A stretch of DNA of 64,000 bases from Bacilli bacterium (GTDB lineage Bacteria > Bacillota_I > Bacilli_A > RF39 > UBA660), in contig CAAGPL010000045.1 in the NCBI GenBank assembly GCA_900771805.1, positions 62,001 through 126,000 on the forward strand, in the 5' to 3' direction. The notes beneath the pieces are model-generated. The model was not told where the DNA came from and did no database searches. It worked only from the letters and a program-made list of their open reading frames with translations. Position numbers and translations under genes: made by a program. This document shows positions 53,708 through 63,057 of the stretch, piece by piece (the stretch's first letter is position 1; every line of letters begins with the position of its first letter).

Positions 53708-55522
53708 ATGAAATACGATGTTATAGTTGTTGGAGCAGGACACGCTGGATGTGAAGCAGCACTTGCGTGTGCTAGAATGAAAAAAAATACGCTTCTTATA
53801 ACAATTAATATTGATAATATAGCAGATATGCCTTGTAATCCTTCTATAGGAGGTTCAGCTAAAGGTATTGTTGTAAGGGAAATTGATGCATTAGGTGGTG
53901 AAATGGGACGTAATGCAGATAAAACTCTTCTTCAAATGAAGATGCTTAACCAATCTAAAGGACCTGCTGTTAGAAGTTTAAGAAGTCAAGCTGATAAAGT
54001 AACTTACAAAAGAGAAATGTTAAAAACATTAAGAAATATAGAAAGTTTAACAATTAAAGAAGCAATAGTATCTGACCTTTTAGTAGAAAATAACAAAATT
54101 GTTGGTATAACAACTGAAGATGGAGAAACAATTTATTGTAAAGCTTGTATATTAACTACTGGTACTTATTTAAAAGCTGATATATTAGTAGGAGATAAAA
54201 GAACTCCAGAGGGTCCACACGGAGAAAAAAGGGCTAATTTTTTAAGTGAGAATTTAAAAAAATTAGGTTTTAAGATACTTAGATTAAAAACTGGAACTCC
54301 ACCTCGTATAGAAAGATCTTCAATTGATTTTAGCGTACTTAAAAGAGAAGACGGAGACGACTCTAAACTAACCTTTTCTTTTGATGATATAGCATATTAC
54401 GATTATAAAAATCAGGTACCTTGCTATTTAACTTATACTAACTTAAAAACTCATAAAATAATTATGGATAACTTAAATAAATCTGCTATGTATGGTGGTT
54501 TTTATGAAAAATTAGGAACAGGTCCTAGGTACTGTCCTTCAATAGAAGATAAGGTGGTTCGTTTTAAAGATAAAGAAAGACATCAATTATTTTTGGAACC
54601 AGAAAGTATGTATTATGATGATATATATTTACAAGGTTTTTCAACTTCTATGCCGCACGACGTTCAAGAAGATATGGTTCACTCTTTAAAGGGATTAGAA
54701 CACGCTAAAATATTAAGATATGCTTATGCAATAGAATATGATGCGATAGATCCACTTCAATTAAAACCATCTTTAGAGACAAAGGTAGTAGAAAACTTAT
54801 TTACTGCAGGTCAAATAAATGGTACCTCGGGGTATGAAGAGGCCGCAGGTCAAGGTATAGTAGCGGGTATTAATGCTAGTTTAAAACTAGATAATAAAGA
54901 ACCACTAATTCTTTCTAGAAGTGATGCTTATATTGGTGTTTTAATAGATGACTTAGTAACAAAAGGAACTATAGAACCATATAGATTACTTACTTCTCGT
55001 GCAGAATTTAGACTTTTACTAAGAAGTGATAATGCCGATTTAAGATTAAGTGAAAAAGCTTATAAAATAGGTTTATTAAGTGAAGAAAGACATAATAAAT
55101 TATTAAATAAAATAAAAGAAATAAAAGAAATAGAAGAAGATATTAAAAATATTACTTTTCCTAAGGAAAAATGCAACTTATCAGAATATTTAAAAAGACC
55201 AGAAGTTAAAATAATAGATTATGTGGATAAATTAAATAAAAAATATAGTAAAGAAGCATTAGAACAAGTAGAAATTAATCATAAATATGAAGGTTATATT
55301 ATTAAAGCTAAAAAAGAAGCTGAAAAAATGATTAAATTAGGTAAAAAACAGATACCAGAAGATATAGATTATGAAAAAGTTGATAATTTAGCAACAGAAG
55401 CAAGACAAAAACTTGAAAAAATAAGACCAAGAACCATTGATCAGGCAACACGTATTAGTGGTGTTAATCCATCAGATATAGCAATTTTAATGGTTTATTT
55501 AAAGAGGTTTTATAATGAATAA
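53708..55522 (+). CDS. mnmG: tRNA uridine-5-carboxymethylaminomethyl enzyme MnmG
   Basis: 604 residues from ATG 53708 behind AGGTGAAAG. FAD-binding VIVVGAGHAGCEAALACARM, GPRYCPSIEDKVVRF, and GQINGTSGYEEAAGQGIVAG are the family signatures. Partner of MnmE in making cmnm5U. Overlaps the rsmG start by eight bases. Confidence 0.97.
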   Translation: MKYDVIVVGAGHAGCEAALACARMKKNTLLITINIDNIADMPCNPSIGGSAKGIVVREIDALGGEMGRNADKTLLQMKMLNQSKGPAVRSLRSQADKVTYKREMLKTLRNIESLTIKEAIVSDLLVENNKIVGITTEDGETIYCKACILTTGTYLKADILVGDKRTPEGPHGEKRANFLSENLKKLGFKILRLKTGTPPRIERSSIDFSVLKREDGDDSKLTFSFDDIAYYDYKNQVPCYLTYTNLKTHKIIMDNLNKSAMYGGFYEKLGTGPRYCPSIEDKVVRFKDKERHQLFLEPESMYYDDIYLQGFSTSMPHDVQEDMVHSLKGLEHAKILRYAYAIEYDAIDPLQLKPSLETKVVENLFTAGQINGTSGYEEAAGQGIVAGINASLKLDNKEPLILSRSDAYIGVLIDDLVTKGTIEPYRLLTSRAEFRLLLRSDNADLRLSEKAYKIGLLSEERHNKLLNKIKEIKEIEEDIKNITFPKEKCNLSEYLKRPEVKIIDYVDKLNKKYSKEALEQVEINHKYEGYIIKAKKEAEKMIKLGKKQIPEDIDYEKVDNLATEARQKLEKIRPRTIDQATRISGVNPSDIAILMVYLKRFYNE

Positions 55523-56216
55523 AGAAGAATTTGTAAAAGAAGTAGAAAAGTTAGGTATAAGTGTAGATGATAAAATACTTAAGAGTTTAAATACTTATTA
55601 TGAAATGTTAATAGATTATAATAGTCATACAAATCTAACTAGAATAACTGATGAAGAAGAAGTATATTTAAAACATTTTTATGATAGTTTAACTCTAATT
55701 AAAGCTGTTAAATTAAATAACCAGACTCTTCTTGATGTAGGAACAGGGGCAGGATTTCCTGGATTGGTTTTAAAAATAGTATTTCCAAACCTTAAAGTAA
55801 CACTAGTTGACTCTTTAAATAAAAGAATTATATTCTTAAAAAGTGTTATAGAAAAGTTAAATTTAAAAGGTATTAATGCTATTCATGAAAGGATAGAAGA
55901 CTATGCAAAAATAAATAGAGAATCCTTTGATATAGTAACTTCTCGTGCAGTAGCATCCCTTCCTTTGTTATCAGAAATGTGCATCCCTTTAGTTTGTGAA
56001 AAAGGCTTATTTATTCCAATGAAAGCAGATGCAAAAGATGAAATAAAATCATCAAAAAATGCTATAAAAACACTAGGAGGAGTGTTAAGAGATACCATTT
56101 TATTTAAACTACCAAAGGATGCTGGAGAAAGAACTTTAATAATTATAGAAAAAATCAATAAAACAAGTGTTAAGTATCCAAGAAAATTTAGTGAAATTAA
56201 GAAAAAGCCATTGTAA
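55515..56216 (+). CDS. rsmG: 16S rRNA m7G527 methyltransferase
   Basis: 233 residues. SAM site LLDVGTGAGFPGLVLKIVFP at about 74-93, with VTSRAVASLPLLSEM as the catalytic region. Methylates 16S rRNA in the 530 loop. Coupled to mnmG by overlap. In most Bacilli noc or soj/spo0J come next, but not here. Confidence 0.95.
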   Translation: MNKEEFVKEVEKLGISVDDKILKSLNTYYEMLIDYNSHTNLTRITDEEEVYLKHFYDSLTLIKAVKLNNQTLLDVGTGAGFPGLVLKIVFPNLKVTLVDSLNKRIIFLKSVIEKLNLKGINAIHERIEDYAKINRESFDIVTSRAVASLPLLSEMCIPLVCEKGLFIPMKADAKDEIKSSKNAIKTLGGVLRDTILFKLPKDAGERTLIIIEKINKTSVKYPRKFSEIKKKPL

Positions 56217-56230
56217 TAAAGGCTTTTTTA
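56202..56230 (+). terminator. Terminator after rsmG
   Basis: AAAAAGCC-N11-GGCTTTTTT, overlapping the rsmG stop. Confidence 0.75.
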
Positions 56231-56264
56231 TTATATTATTATATTAAAGATAGGGGATGGCAAT

Positions 56265-57482
56265 ATGTTTAATAATGAAAATAATAATTTTAATAATAAT
56301 GTACCTAATGCACCACTTTTTTCAAATGAATTTAATAATCCACAACAAAATGATAACTATACACCTTATCCTCAACAAGATGGTTCATTAAATAATTCTT
56401 ATGATAATACAATTCAAAATTCAAATGATCAAGTTGCACTTTTTTCAAATGAATTTAAACCAGTATCAAATGAATATGATAATTTATATCAAAATATACA
56501 GCCTCAAAATAATTTGAATTCTTATAGTCCACAAACACCACTTTTCTCAGAAAATAATAGCAATATATTAAATCAAAATACAAATATGTATCAAAATAAA
56601 GAACCTATGGATATTCCCCCTCAATTAGGTGAAATTAAAAATTTAAGTGAAGCTACAATTTCATATGCACCAACTATGGACGTTTTAGATCCAATGAATA
56701 TTATGCCAGAAGAAAAAGCAGTACAAGATCCATTAGAAGCATATGATAACGGTTATTTAAATTCTAACGCAAATGCAAATATTAATCAAAATGTAAATTC
56801 AAATATCAATACAAACATTAATCCAATTGATAATTATAATATGAATAATTTTTCTAATATGCAAATGAACTCAGATTTAAATAATAATCCAAATTTACAA
56901 AATATAAATAATAATCCTTTTTATAACCCAAATGTTTCTAACAATTTAAATTCTTCTATGTTTAGTCCTATTCAAAATGAACAAAATAACATATCAACAA
57001 ATGAAAACTTCTCATCAAATATCAATTTAAGTAATAATGATATTAATAACAATATAAATTTATCAAATTCATATGATAATAATTCAAATAATAATAACTT
57101 TTCATTAAAATCATCTGAAGAATTAAATCAAAATATTAACATGGATAAAACTATAAATAATAATGCTGAAAACACTTCATCACCATATGAAATTATTCAA
57201 AATGAAAAATTAAGTGATAATGAAAAAGATGAAACTTCATTTTTGGGATTAGATGATGAATACAATAACGATTCATTAGATATAATGGATTTAAATGATG
57301 ATAAAGAACAAGATGAAATCAAAGTAAATAATGATTCATCAGAAACTAATCAAAATTCAAATGATGCATTAGATAGAATAAAAAAGTTAATAGAAGAGTT
57401 AAATAAAGAAGATAAAAAGATTGATGTACAAGAATTTAATTTTGATAATCTAGTTCAATTAGTAATAAAAATATATAATTAA
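56265..57482 (+). CDS. Asn-rich low-complexity protein of unknown function
   Basis: 405 residues, about a third Asn, few hydrophobic or charged residues until the end. No signal or membrane segment. Three copies of a short motif stand near the start: APLFSNEFNN, VALFSNEFKP and TPLFSENNSN. A more ordered part lies at about 125-160 (LGEIKNLSEATISYAPTMDV). The end (DALDRIKKLIEELNKEDKKI to VQLVIKIYN) is a likely helix pair. GGGGATGG precedes the ATG. Own transcription unit between terminators. Not recognised. A scaffold or prion-like region is a guess. Confidence 0.75.
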   Translation: MFNNENNNFNNNVPNAPLFSNEFNNPQQNDNYTPYPQQDGSLNNSYDNTIQNSNDQVALFSNEFKPVSNEYDNLYQNIQPQNNLNSYSPQTPLFSENNSNILNQNTNMYQNKEPMDIPPQLGEIKNLSEATISYAPTMDVLDPMNIMPEEKAVQDPLEAYDNGYLNSNANANINQNVNSNINTNINPIDNYNMNNFSNMQMNSDLNNNPNLQNINNNPFYNPNVSNNLNSSMFSPIQNEQNNISTNENFSSNINLSNNDINNNINLSNSYDNNSNNNNFSLKSSEELNQNINMDKTINNNAENTSSPYEIIQNEKLSDNEKDETSFLGLDDEYNNDSLDIMDLNDDKEQDEIKVNNDSSETNQNSNDALDRIKKLIEELNKEDKKIDVQEFNFDNLVQLVIKIYN

Positions 57483-57503
57483 AAGACTAAATGTCTTTTT
57501 TTT
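57481..57503 (+). terminator. Terminator after the Asn-rich gene
   Basis: AAAAGAC-TAAAT-GTCTTTTTTTT, starting in the stop codon of the Asn-rich gene. Confidence 0.7.
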
Positions 57504-57531
57504 GTTATAATAATTAGTGGAGGAATAAAAA

Positions 57532-57984
57532 ATGAAAATAGGTATAGCAAGTGATCATAGAGGATTTGAAACAAAAGAAAAATTGACAAAATATTTAAAA
57601 GAAAAAGGTTATGATGTAATTGATTATGGAACATATAGCAAAGATAGGGTAGATTATACAAAATATGGTTTTATCTTAGGTGAAAATGTTTCAAATAAAA
57701 TAGTTGAATATGGTATTGCAATATGTGGTAGTGCAGTTGGCATATCAGTTGCTTGTAATAAAGTAAAAGGTATTAGATGCGGTAAGATTAATACTGAAAA
57801 AGAAGCTATTCATGCAAAAGAAAATGATTTTGTAAATATAATTGCAATATCAGGTGAAAACGATTTAGAAAATAATATTAAAATAGTAGATGCATTTTTT
57901 AATGCAAAAGAAAACTTAAGTGATCCTACATATAAATTAAGAGTAGATCAAATAACAAGATATGAGGAAACCAATGAGTATTAA
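57532..57984 (+). CDS. rpiB: Ribose-5-phosphate isomerase B
   Basis: 150 residues. GIASDHRGFETKEKLTKYLK at the start, catalytic Cys region GIAICGSAVGISVACNKVKG, and TEKEAIHAKENDFVN are the RpiB/LacAB signature. It interconverts ribose- and ribulose-5-phosphate. GTGGAGG precedes the ATG. The last 23 bases overlap ywzB. Confidence 0.93.
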   Translation: MKIGIASDHRGFETKEKLTKYLKEKGYDVIDYGTYSKDRVDYTKYGFILGENVSNKIVEYGIAICGSAVGISVACNKVKGIRCGKINTEKEAIHAKENDFVNIIAISGENDLENNIKIVDAFFNAKENLSDPTYKLRVDQITRYEETNEY

Positions 57985-58171
57985 GGTTATTTTATATTGT
58001 ATATCAATACCTTTTTGTATTTGGATTATAACATCAACTAATATTGATAGAGTATTTAAAAAAAATAGTATAATGCAAATACATTCTTTTTATCTAATAT
58101 TATCATTAATAATGTCTTATTTACTAGTGAATTTTTTAATGGATATTTATAATACACTTAGTTTTCTTTAA
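57962..58171 (+). CDS. DUF1146 small membrane protein (YwzB-like)
   Basis: 69 residues with two membrane segments; ITSTNIDRVFKKNSIMQIHS between them and a second segment LILSLIMSYLLVNFLMDIYN fit DUF1146/YwzB. In B. subtilis and relatives this gene stands just before murA and spoIID, so the context matches, with murA lost. Function is unknown. The start lies inside rpiB; the true start may be the inner ATG of MSIKVILYC. Confidence 0.7.
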   Translation: MRKPMSIKVILYCISIPFCIWIITSTNIDRVFKKNSIMQIHSFYLILSLIMSYLLVNFLMDIYNTLSFL

Positions 58172-58180
58172 GGAGAAAAT

Positions 58181-59104
58181 ATGAAAAAAATTTTACTATT
58201 AACATTATCAATAATATTAATTCCATTATTTATAATAGGTTTAACTAATAAAAATAGTATATTAACTAAAATAAAGTATGGATTTTATATTAATAATACA
58301 ATCAAGGTAAAAATAACAAAAACAAATGAAATAGTAAGTATTCCTATAGAAGATTATGTTATTGGAGTAGTAGCAGGAGAAGTTCCTGCTTCATTTGATT
58401 TAGAAGCCTTAAAAGCACAAGCTGTAGCATCTAGAACTTATGCCTTAGAACATAAACAAAGAAGTAAAACAAATTATGATGTAACAGATAATACACAAAA
58501 TCAAGTTTATATAAATTTGGAAGATATGAAAAACAAATGGAAAAATAATTATGATTCAAACTTAAATAAGATAATAAATGCAGTTAATTTAACTAAGGGA
58601 GAAGTAATTCTTTATGACAATAACTTAATAGATGCTATGTTTTTTTCAACTAGTAATGGTTATACAGAAAATAGTGAAAATGTTTTTTCTTCAAAAAAAC
58701 CATATTTAATTAGTGTGCCATCCCCTTGGGATAAACAAGAATCTCCAGTTTTTAAAACAACATCATCAATTTCAAAAAAAGAATTTTTATTTAATTTAGG
58801 ATTATCAGATAATGATAAAATAAATATAACAGATATAAAAACCACTAATACAAAAAGAGTAATTAGTTTAAATATAAACGGTAAAAATTTTAAAGGGAGT
58901 GAAATAAAAGCTATTTTTAAATTAAGATCAACTAGTTTTACTATAGAAATAAAAGAAGATAAAGTAAACTTTATAGTAAATGGTTTTGGTCATGGGGTTG
59001 GAATGAGTCAATATGGTGCAAATGGAATGGCAAAAGAAGGATATAGCTATAAGGATATTTTAAAACATTATTATAAAAATTGTGAAATAAAAAAAATAAA
59101 TTAA
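58181..59104 (+). CDS. spoIID: SpoIID, stage II sporulation lytic transglycosylase
   Basis: 307 residues. N-terminal membrane anchor (about 3-22), then the SpoIID domain: IPIEDYVIGVVAGEVPASFD with the catalytic Glu, LEALKAQAVASRTYALEH, FFSTSNGYTENSENVFSSKK and the end FGHGVGMSQYGANGMAKEGY. It thins peptidoglycan during engulfment together with SpoIIM and SpoIIP. AAGGAG precedes the ATG. Expected control by sigma E; no clear site is visible. Confidence 0.93.
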   Translation: MKKILLLTLSIILIPLFIIGLTNKNSILTKIKYGFYINNTIKVKITKTNEIVSIPIEDYVIGVVAGEVPASFDLEALKAQAVASRTYALEHKQRSKTNYDVTDNTQNQVYINLEDMKNKWKNNYDSNLNKIINAVNLTKGEVILYDNNLIDAMFFSTSNGYTENSENVFSSKKPYLISVPSPWDKQESPVFKTTSSISKKEFLFNLGLSDNDKINITDIKTTNTKRVISLNINGKNFKGSEIKAIFKLRSTSFTIEIKEDKVNFIVNGFGHGVGMSQYGANGMAKEGYSYKDILKHYYKNCEIKKIN

Positions 59105-59155
59105 TGTATATTTTTTTCATCTTTTGTTCAAACTTAAAATGAGAGGTGATAAAAA

Positions 59156-59797
59156 ATGAAAAAAAGAAAATTAAAACCATTTGTAAAAATATCTGTTTTA
59201 GGAGTTACTTTATTTGTTTTTGTATTATCAGTTTTACTGTTAACTAATAATAAAAGTAAGCAAGTTATGAAAGAAGATAGTTCGTTTACTTATGTAAATG
59301 ATTATATTTTTGATAATTATTATCCTGTAATTAATACAGAAGAAAAAATAGTAAAACCATATAATAGTGAAAATGTAAGTTTATATAAGAACTTTTATGA
59401 TAAAGATGCAACTGTAGAAGAACAAAAAAAATCTATAATTTATTATGAGGGAATTTATATGCAAAATTCAGGAGTAGATTATAAATCTGATGAAACATTT
59501 GATGTAGTAGCATCTGTATCAGGAACAGTAACTAATATTACAGAAGATACTTTGTTAGGAAAAACAATAGAAATTAAAAATTCAAATGAAATAACAACTA
59601 TGTATCAATCTTTAGGAGAAGTAATAGTAAAAAAAGGTGATACAGTAACACAAGGACAGGTAATAGCAAAAAGTGGTGCTTGTGTCTTAAACAGTGATAT
59701 TAAACAAGGTTTGCACTTTGAAATGTATAAAAATGGTACCGTAATCAATCCAGAAAAAAGTTATGATAAAAATTTAAAAGATATAATAAATAACTAA
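59156..59797 (+). CDS. spoIIQ: SpoIIQ-like M23-fold protein
   Basis: 213 residues with an N-terminal membrane segment (about 11-31) and a degenerate LytM/M23 domain: FDVVASVSGTVTNITEDTLL, GEVIVKKGDTVTQGQVIAKS and GLHFEMYKNG. In the first metal site (usually HxxxD) the sequence has no His, as in catalytically dead SpoIIQ of Bacillus. SpoIIQ joins SpoIIIAH across the two forespore membranes. Position after spoIID is conserved. GAGAGGTG precedes the ATG. Confidence 0.88.
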   Translation: MKKRKLKPFVKISVLGVTLFVFVLSVLLLTNNKSKQVMKEDSSFTYVNDYIFDNYYPVINTEEKIVKPYNSENVSLYKNFYDKDATVEEQKKSIIYYEGIYMQNSGVDYKSDETFDVVASVSGTVTNITEDTLLGKTIEIKNSNEITTMYQSLGEVIVKKGDTVTQGQVIAKSGACVLNSDIKQGLHFEMYKNGTVINPEKSYDKNLKDIINN

Positions 59798-59811
59798 TAA
59801 GAAGTATAAAA

Positions 59812-60786
59812 GTGAGAACTAAAGATATAGGAATTGATTTGGGTACTGCAAACATATTAATATATGTTAAAGGAGAAGGAATTGTTCTTTCTGAACCAAG
59901 TGTTGTTGCAATTGATAAAGAAACAGGTAAAGTTTTGGCAATAGGTAAAAAAGCTCATGAAATGATTGGTCGTACACCATTAAGTGTAATTGCAATTAAA
60001 CCATTAAAAGATGGTGTAATAGCTGATTTTGATAAAACTGAAATAATGCTTGATTATTTTATAAAAAAAATAAAGGGTAAAACAATTTTTTCAAAACCAA
60101 GAATATTGATATGTTGTCCATCAAATACAACACAAGTTGAAAAAAATGCAATAAGAGAAGTAGCAGAAAGAACTGGTGCAAAAAAGGTGTATGTAGAAGA
60201 AGAACCTAAAGTAGCAGCAATAGGAGCGGGTTTAGAAATAAAAAATCCAACTGGAAACATGGTAATTGATATTGGAGGCGGAACAACAGATATAGCAGTT
60301 TTATCACTAAATGGTATTGTTTATAGTGAATCAATAAAAATTGCTGGAAATACGCTAGATATAGATATTATAAAGTATATAAAATCTAAATATAAATTAT
60401 TAATTGGAGAAGTAACTGCAGAAAACATAAAAGTAAAAATAGGAACAACAATGAGTGAAACTAAAAATAAGTCTATGAAAGTAAGAGGAAGAGATCTATT
60501 AACAGGTCTACCTAAAACTATTGAAATAACATCAAAAGAAGTAAAAGAAGCAATTTATGATAGTTTAGAGATGATTATTCACGCAACAAAAACAGTACTT
60601 GAGAAAATAGAGCCAGAAATTTCTGCTGATATAATAGATAAAGGAATTGTATTAACTGGTGGTGGTGCATTATTAGATGGACTTGATAAACTTATTGAAA
60701 AAGAAATAAAAGTACCTGTTAAAGTAGCAGAAAGACCACTTACTTGTGTAGTAGAAGGAACTGGTATAATTCTTGATAATATATAA
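59812..60786 (+). CDS. mbl: MreB-family actin homologue Mbl
   Basis: 324 residues from GTG. DLGTANILIYVKGEGIVLSE, phosphate loop DIGGGTTDIAVLSL at about 153, and VLTGGGALLDGLDKLI near the end: bacterial actin. It organises lateral wall synthesis. Gene order spoIID, spoIIQ, mbl matches Bacilli, though spoIIID, which usually sits between, is missing. Named by context; MreB and MreBH cannot be excluded from sequence alone. Confidence 0.88.
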   Translation: MRTKDIGIDLGTANILIYVKGEGIVLSEPSVVAIDKETGKVLAIGKKAHEMIGRTPLSVIAIKPLKDGVIADFDKTEIMLDYFIKKIKGKTIFSKPRILICCPSNTTQVEKNAIREVAERTGAKKVYVEEEPKVAAIGAGLEIKNPTGNMVIDIGGGTTDIAVLSLNGIVYSESIKIAGNTLDIDIIKYIKSKYKLLIGEVTAENIKVKIGTTMSETKNKSMKVRGRDLLTGLPKTIEITSKEVKEAIYDSLEMIIHATKTVLEKIEPEISADIIDKGIVLTGGGALLDGLDKLIEKEIKVPVKVAERPLTCVVEGTGIILDNI

Positions 60787-60787
60787 T

Positions 60788-60816
60788 AAGAAGAATTTAA
60801 AAATTCTTCTTTTTTG
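60788..60816 (+). terminator. Terminator after mbl
   Basis: AAGAAGAATTT and AAATTCTTCTT, 11 pairs, followed by TTTT. Confidence 0.8.
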
Positions 60817-60830
60817 TTATTACATATATG

Positions 60831-60839
60831 TGGTATAAT
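60831..60839 (+). promoter_or_regulatory. Extended -10 promoter of agrA-agrC
   Basis: TGGTATAAT: TATAAT (60834-60839) with TG one base upstream; the -35 region overlaps the T tract of the preceding terminator. The leader is about 14 bases. Confidence 0.55.
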
Positions 60840-60859
60840 CATATTTGGGTGAGTAAATA

Positions 60860-61570
60860 GTGATTAATTTTATAATTTGTGAGGATAACAATCATGTAAG
60901 AGAATTTGATAAAAAAATTATTTCTAAAATAGCTATGCCTTATGATTTTGATTATACAATTCATTCTTTCGATAGATATAATATAAAATTAAAAAATTTG
61001 ATAAATACTCCATCAGATATAAAAATATACATATTAGATTTAGAATTGCCTAACAAATCCGGAACTGAAATTGCAAATGAAATAAGGAAGATAGACTGGG
61101 AAAGTATAATTATAATTTTAACATCGCATGATGAATTGGAGTTTAAATTGCTAAAGGAAAAATTATTGATATTTGATTTTATATCAAAATTTGATGATTA
61201 TGAAAATCGTTTAACAAATACATTAAAAATGATAGTAGAAAAAGTTAATACAAAGAAAATAATAAGTTTTAAAAGCAATAAAGAACTTCATCATGTTAAA
61301 TTAAATAATATTTTATATGTTAATAAAGATACTTTTACGAAGAAAACAAAAATAGTTACAACTGATAATGAGTATTTTGTAAGAGAAAGTTTATGTAATA
61401 TAGTTTCTAAATTAGATTCAAATTTTTATCAAACTCATCGTGCTTGTTTTGTTAATATATCAAAAATAAAAACAGTAGATTTTAAAAATAATATTATATA
61501 TTTTACAAATGAAAAAACTACTGACTATTTATCAAGAAATTATAAGAAAAGGATAAGGGAAATATTATGA
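60860..61570 (+). CDS. agrA: AgrA-like response regulator (LytTR)
   Basis: 236 residues from GTG. Receiver domain with phospho-acceptor Asp in IYILDLELPNKSG at about 58 and the acidic pair CEDN at the start. From about 140 the LytTR DNA-binding domain: ISFKSNKELHHVKLNNILYV and FYQTHRACFVNISKIKTVDF. It should activate transcription at direct-repeat sites once phosphorylated by AgrC. The stop overlaps the agrC start as ATGA. Confidence 0.93.
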   Translation: MINFIICEDNNHVREFDKKIISKIAMPYDFDYTIHSFDRYNIKLKNLINTPSDIKIYILDLELPNKSGTEIANEIRKIDWESIIIILTSHDELEFKLLKEKLLIFDFISKFDDYENRLTNTLKMIVEKVNTKKIISFKSNKELHHVKLNNILYVNKDTFTKKTKIVTTDNEYFVRESLCNIVSKLDSNFYQTHRACFVNISKIKTVDFKNNIIYFTNEKTTDYLSRNYKKRIREIL

Positions 61571-62877
61571 GTATAGAAAAAGTTTTAGTAAGTGCAGTAG
61601 CTTCAATAGCACAATCGATAGCAGCAACTGTAATAGTTTTTAATCAACTAGATAATAAAAAAATCAAGGATAAAATAATATTTTTTATATTAATGTTTAC
61701 ATATTGCTTTTTAGCAATTTTATTTGTAACAAATCAATTACGACTTATATTATGCATAATTGCTTTATCATTAATATTATATTTTGTTATAGGAATAAAA
61801 GATAGAACTGTAATTTTATATTCATTTAATACAGAAATAATATTGGGTGTTTGTGAGATTATGGTTTCATTAGTACTTGTTATAATAGGAATTAATTCTG
61901 TGGATATAGTTAATAGTATAAAGTATAATTTATTAGCAAATATACTTATTGCAATTTTTGCAATAGGTTTATCATATATTCCAATTGTGAAAAAAGCAAT
62001 GAATAAAATAATAACTATATTTAAAAATAAAAAACTGATAAATTATTTGTACGTTTTACTTCTTATTTTATATTTAGTAGTTTCAAAAAATGGATTAGAA
62101 TTTATTCTTAAATCAAATTATTATGTAAATATATTATTTGTTGTAAGTATAATAATTATATTTGGTATAATAATTAAAAACGAAAGTAAATATGAAAGAT
62201 TAAAAGAAGAAAATAAACAAATGTATAATCATGTTACAAAGTATGAAAAAATAATTACTGAGCAAGGCAAAGTTAATCATGAATTTAAAAATCAACTTAT
62301 GGTAATTCGTGGTTATGCACAAATGAAATCAGACAAATTACTTGATTATATTGATTCAATAACACAAGATGCTAATAAAACACATAGTAGTTATTTAATA
62401 AGTCAGTTAAACAAATTTCCTGAAGGTGGTATAAAAGGTCTTTTATATTATAAATTATCTATAATGGAAGATGAAAATATTAAATATGAATTAGATGTTC
62501 AAGCAGGAGTTAAAACAAAATTAAATTCACTATCTATTAATATGTATAAAAATATTACTAAAATTTTAGGAGTTTTATTAGATAATGCAATAGATGCTAG
62601 TAAACGAAGTAAAGAAAAGCATATAATTATATCTGTTTTAAAAGATAAATCAAATGTTATATTTAGTATTTCTAATTCGTATAAAGGAAAATTAAATTTA
62701 GATAAGATGGGTACTGGTTTTACGACTAAAGGTTTAGGACATGGATATGGTTTAAGATTAGTAAATGATATAATGAAAGAAACTAATTCATTTGAAGTTA
62801 CTGGTGAAGTTAAAGATAAGTATTATGTATCAAATTTAATTATAAAAATAGGAAAAAAGAAAAAAGTCTTAAAATAG
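61567..62877 (+). CDS. agrC: AgrC-like sensor histidine kinase
   Basis: 436 residues. Six to seven membrane segments within the first 210 residues, then a coiled linker, the phospho-acceptor His in VNHEFKNQLMVIRGYAQM at about 240, an N-box LLDNAIDASKRSKEK, and a G-box GTGFTTKGLGHGYGLRLV. This is a GHKL kinase of the type that senses cyclic autoinducer peptides. Coupled to agrA. Confidence 0.93.
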   Translation: MSIEKVLVSAVASIAQSIAATVIVFNQLDNKKIKDKIIFFILMFTYCFLAILFVTNQLRLILCIIALSLILYFVIGIKDRTVILYSFNTEIILGVCEIMVSLVLVIIGINSVDIVNSIKYNLLANILIAIFAIGLSYIPIVKKAMNKIITIFKNKKLINYLYVLLLILYLVVSKNGLEFILKSNYYVNILFVVSIIIIFGIIIKNESKYERLKEENKQMYNHVTKYEKIITEQGKVNHEFKNQLMVIRGYAQMKSDKLLDYIDSITQDANKTHSSYLISQLNKFPEGGIKGLLYYKLSIMEDENIKYELDVQAGVKTKLNSLSINMYKNITKILGVLLDNAIDASKRSKEKHIIISVLKDKSNVIFSISNSYKGKLNLDKMGTGFTTKGLGHGYGLRLVNDIMKETNSFEVTGEVKDKYYVSNLIIKIGKKKKVLK

Positions 62878-62887
62878 GACTTTTTTC
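62861..62887. terminator. Bidirectional terminator between agrC and agrD
   Basis: AAAAAGTC-N9-GACTTTTT hairpin, with runs of A and T on both sides, between the convergent operons. Confidence 0.75.
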
Positions 62888-62892
62888 TTTTT

Positions 62893-63018
62893 TTATCTTT
62901 CAAGCAATGATTTTGGCATAGTAGGTTCATCTATCCAAACAAGAATACAACCACTAGTAGCAGAAGCAGCAACTAAAGCACCAACAGCTGAAATTAAAGA
63001 AACAAATAAAGCTTTCAT
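62893..63018 (-). CDS. agrD: AgrD, cyclic autoinducer peptide precursor
   Basis: 41 residues, read directly from the DNA: ATG 63018 behind AAAGGAGG. A hydrophobic, amphipathic leader (MKALFVSLISAVGALVAASA) is followed by the core TSGCILVW, then an acidic tail IDEPTMPKSLLER. The E-P-x-x-P-x-x-L tail is the signature of AgrD. The single Cys would form the thiolactone with the C-terminal residue of the mature peptide, probably Trp28, giving a five-residue ring (C-I-L-V-W). The leader cut is unknown. agrB lies just upstream in the same operon. Confidence 0.9.
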   Translation of the reverse strand: MKALFVSLISAVGALVAASATSGCILVWIDEPTMPKSLLER

Positions 63019-63057
63019 TTAAATATCCTCCTTTCATAAACTTATTTAATCACTTTG

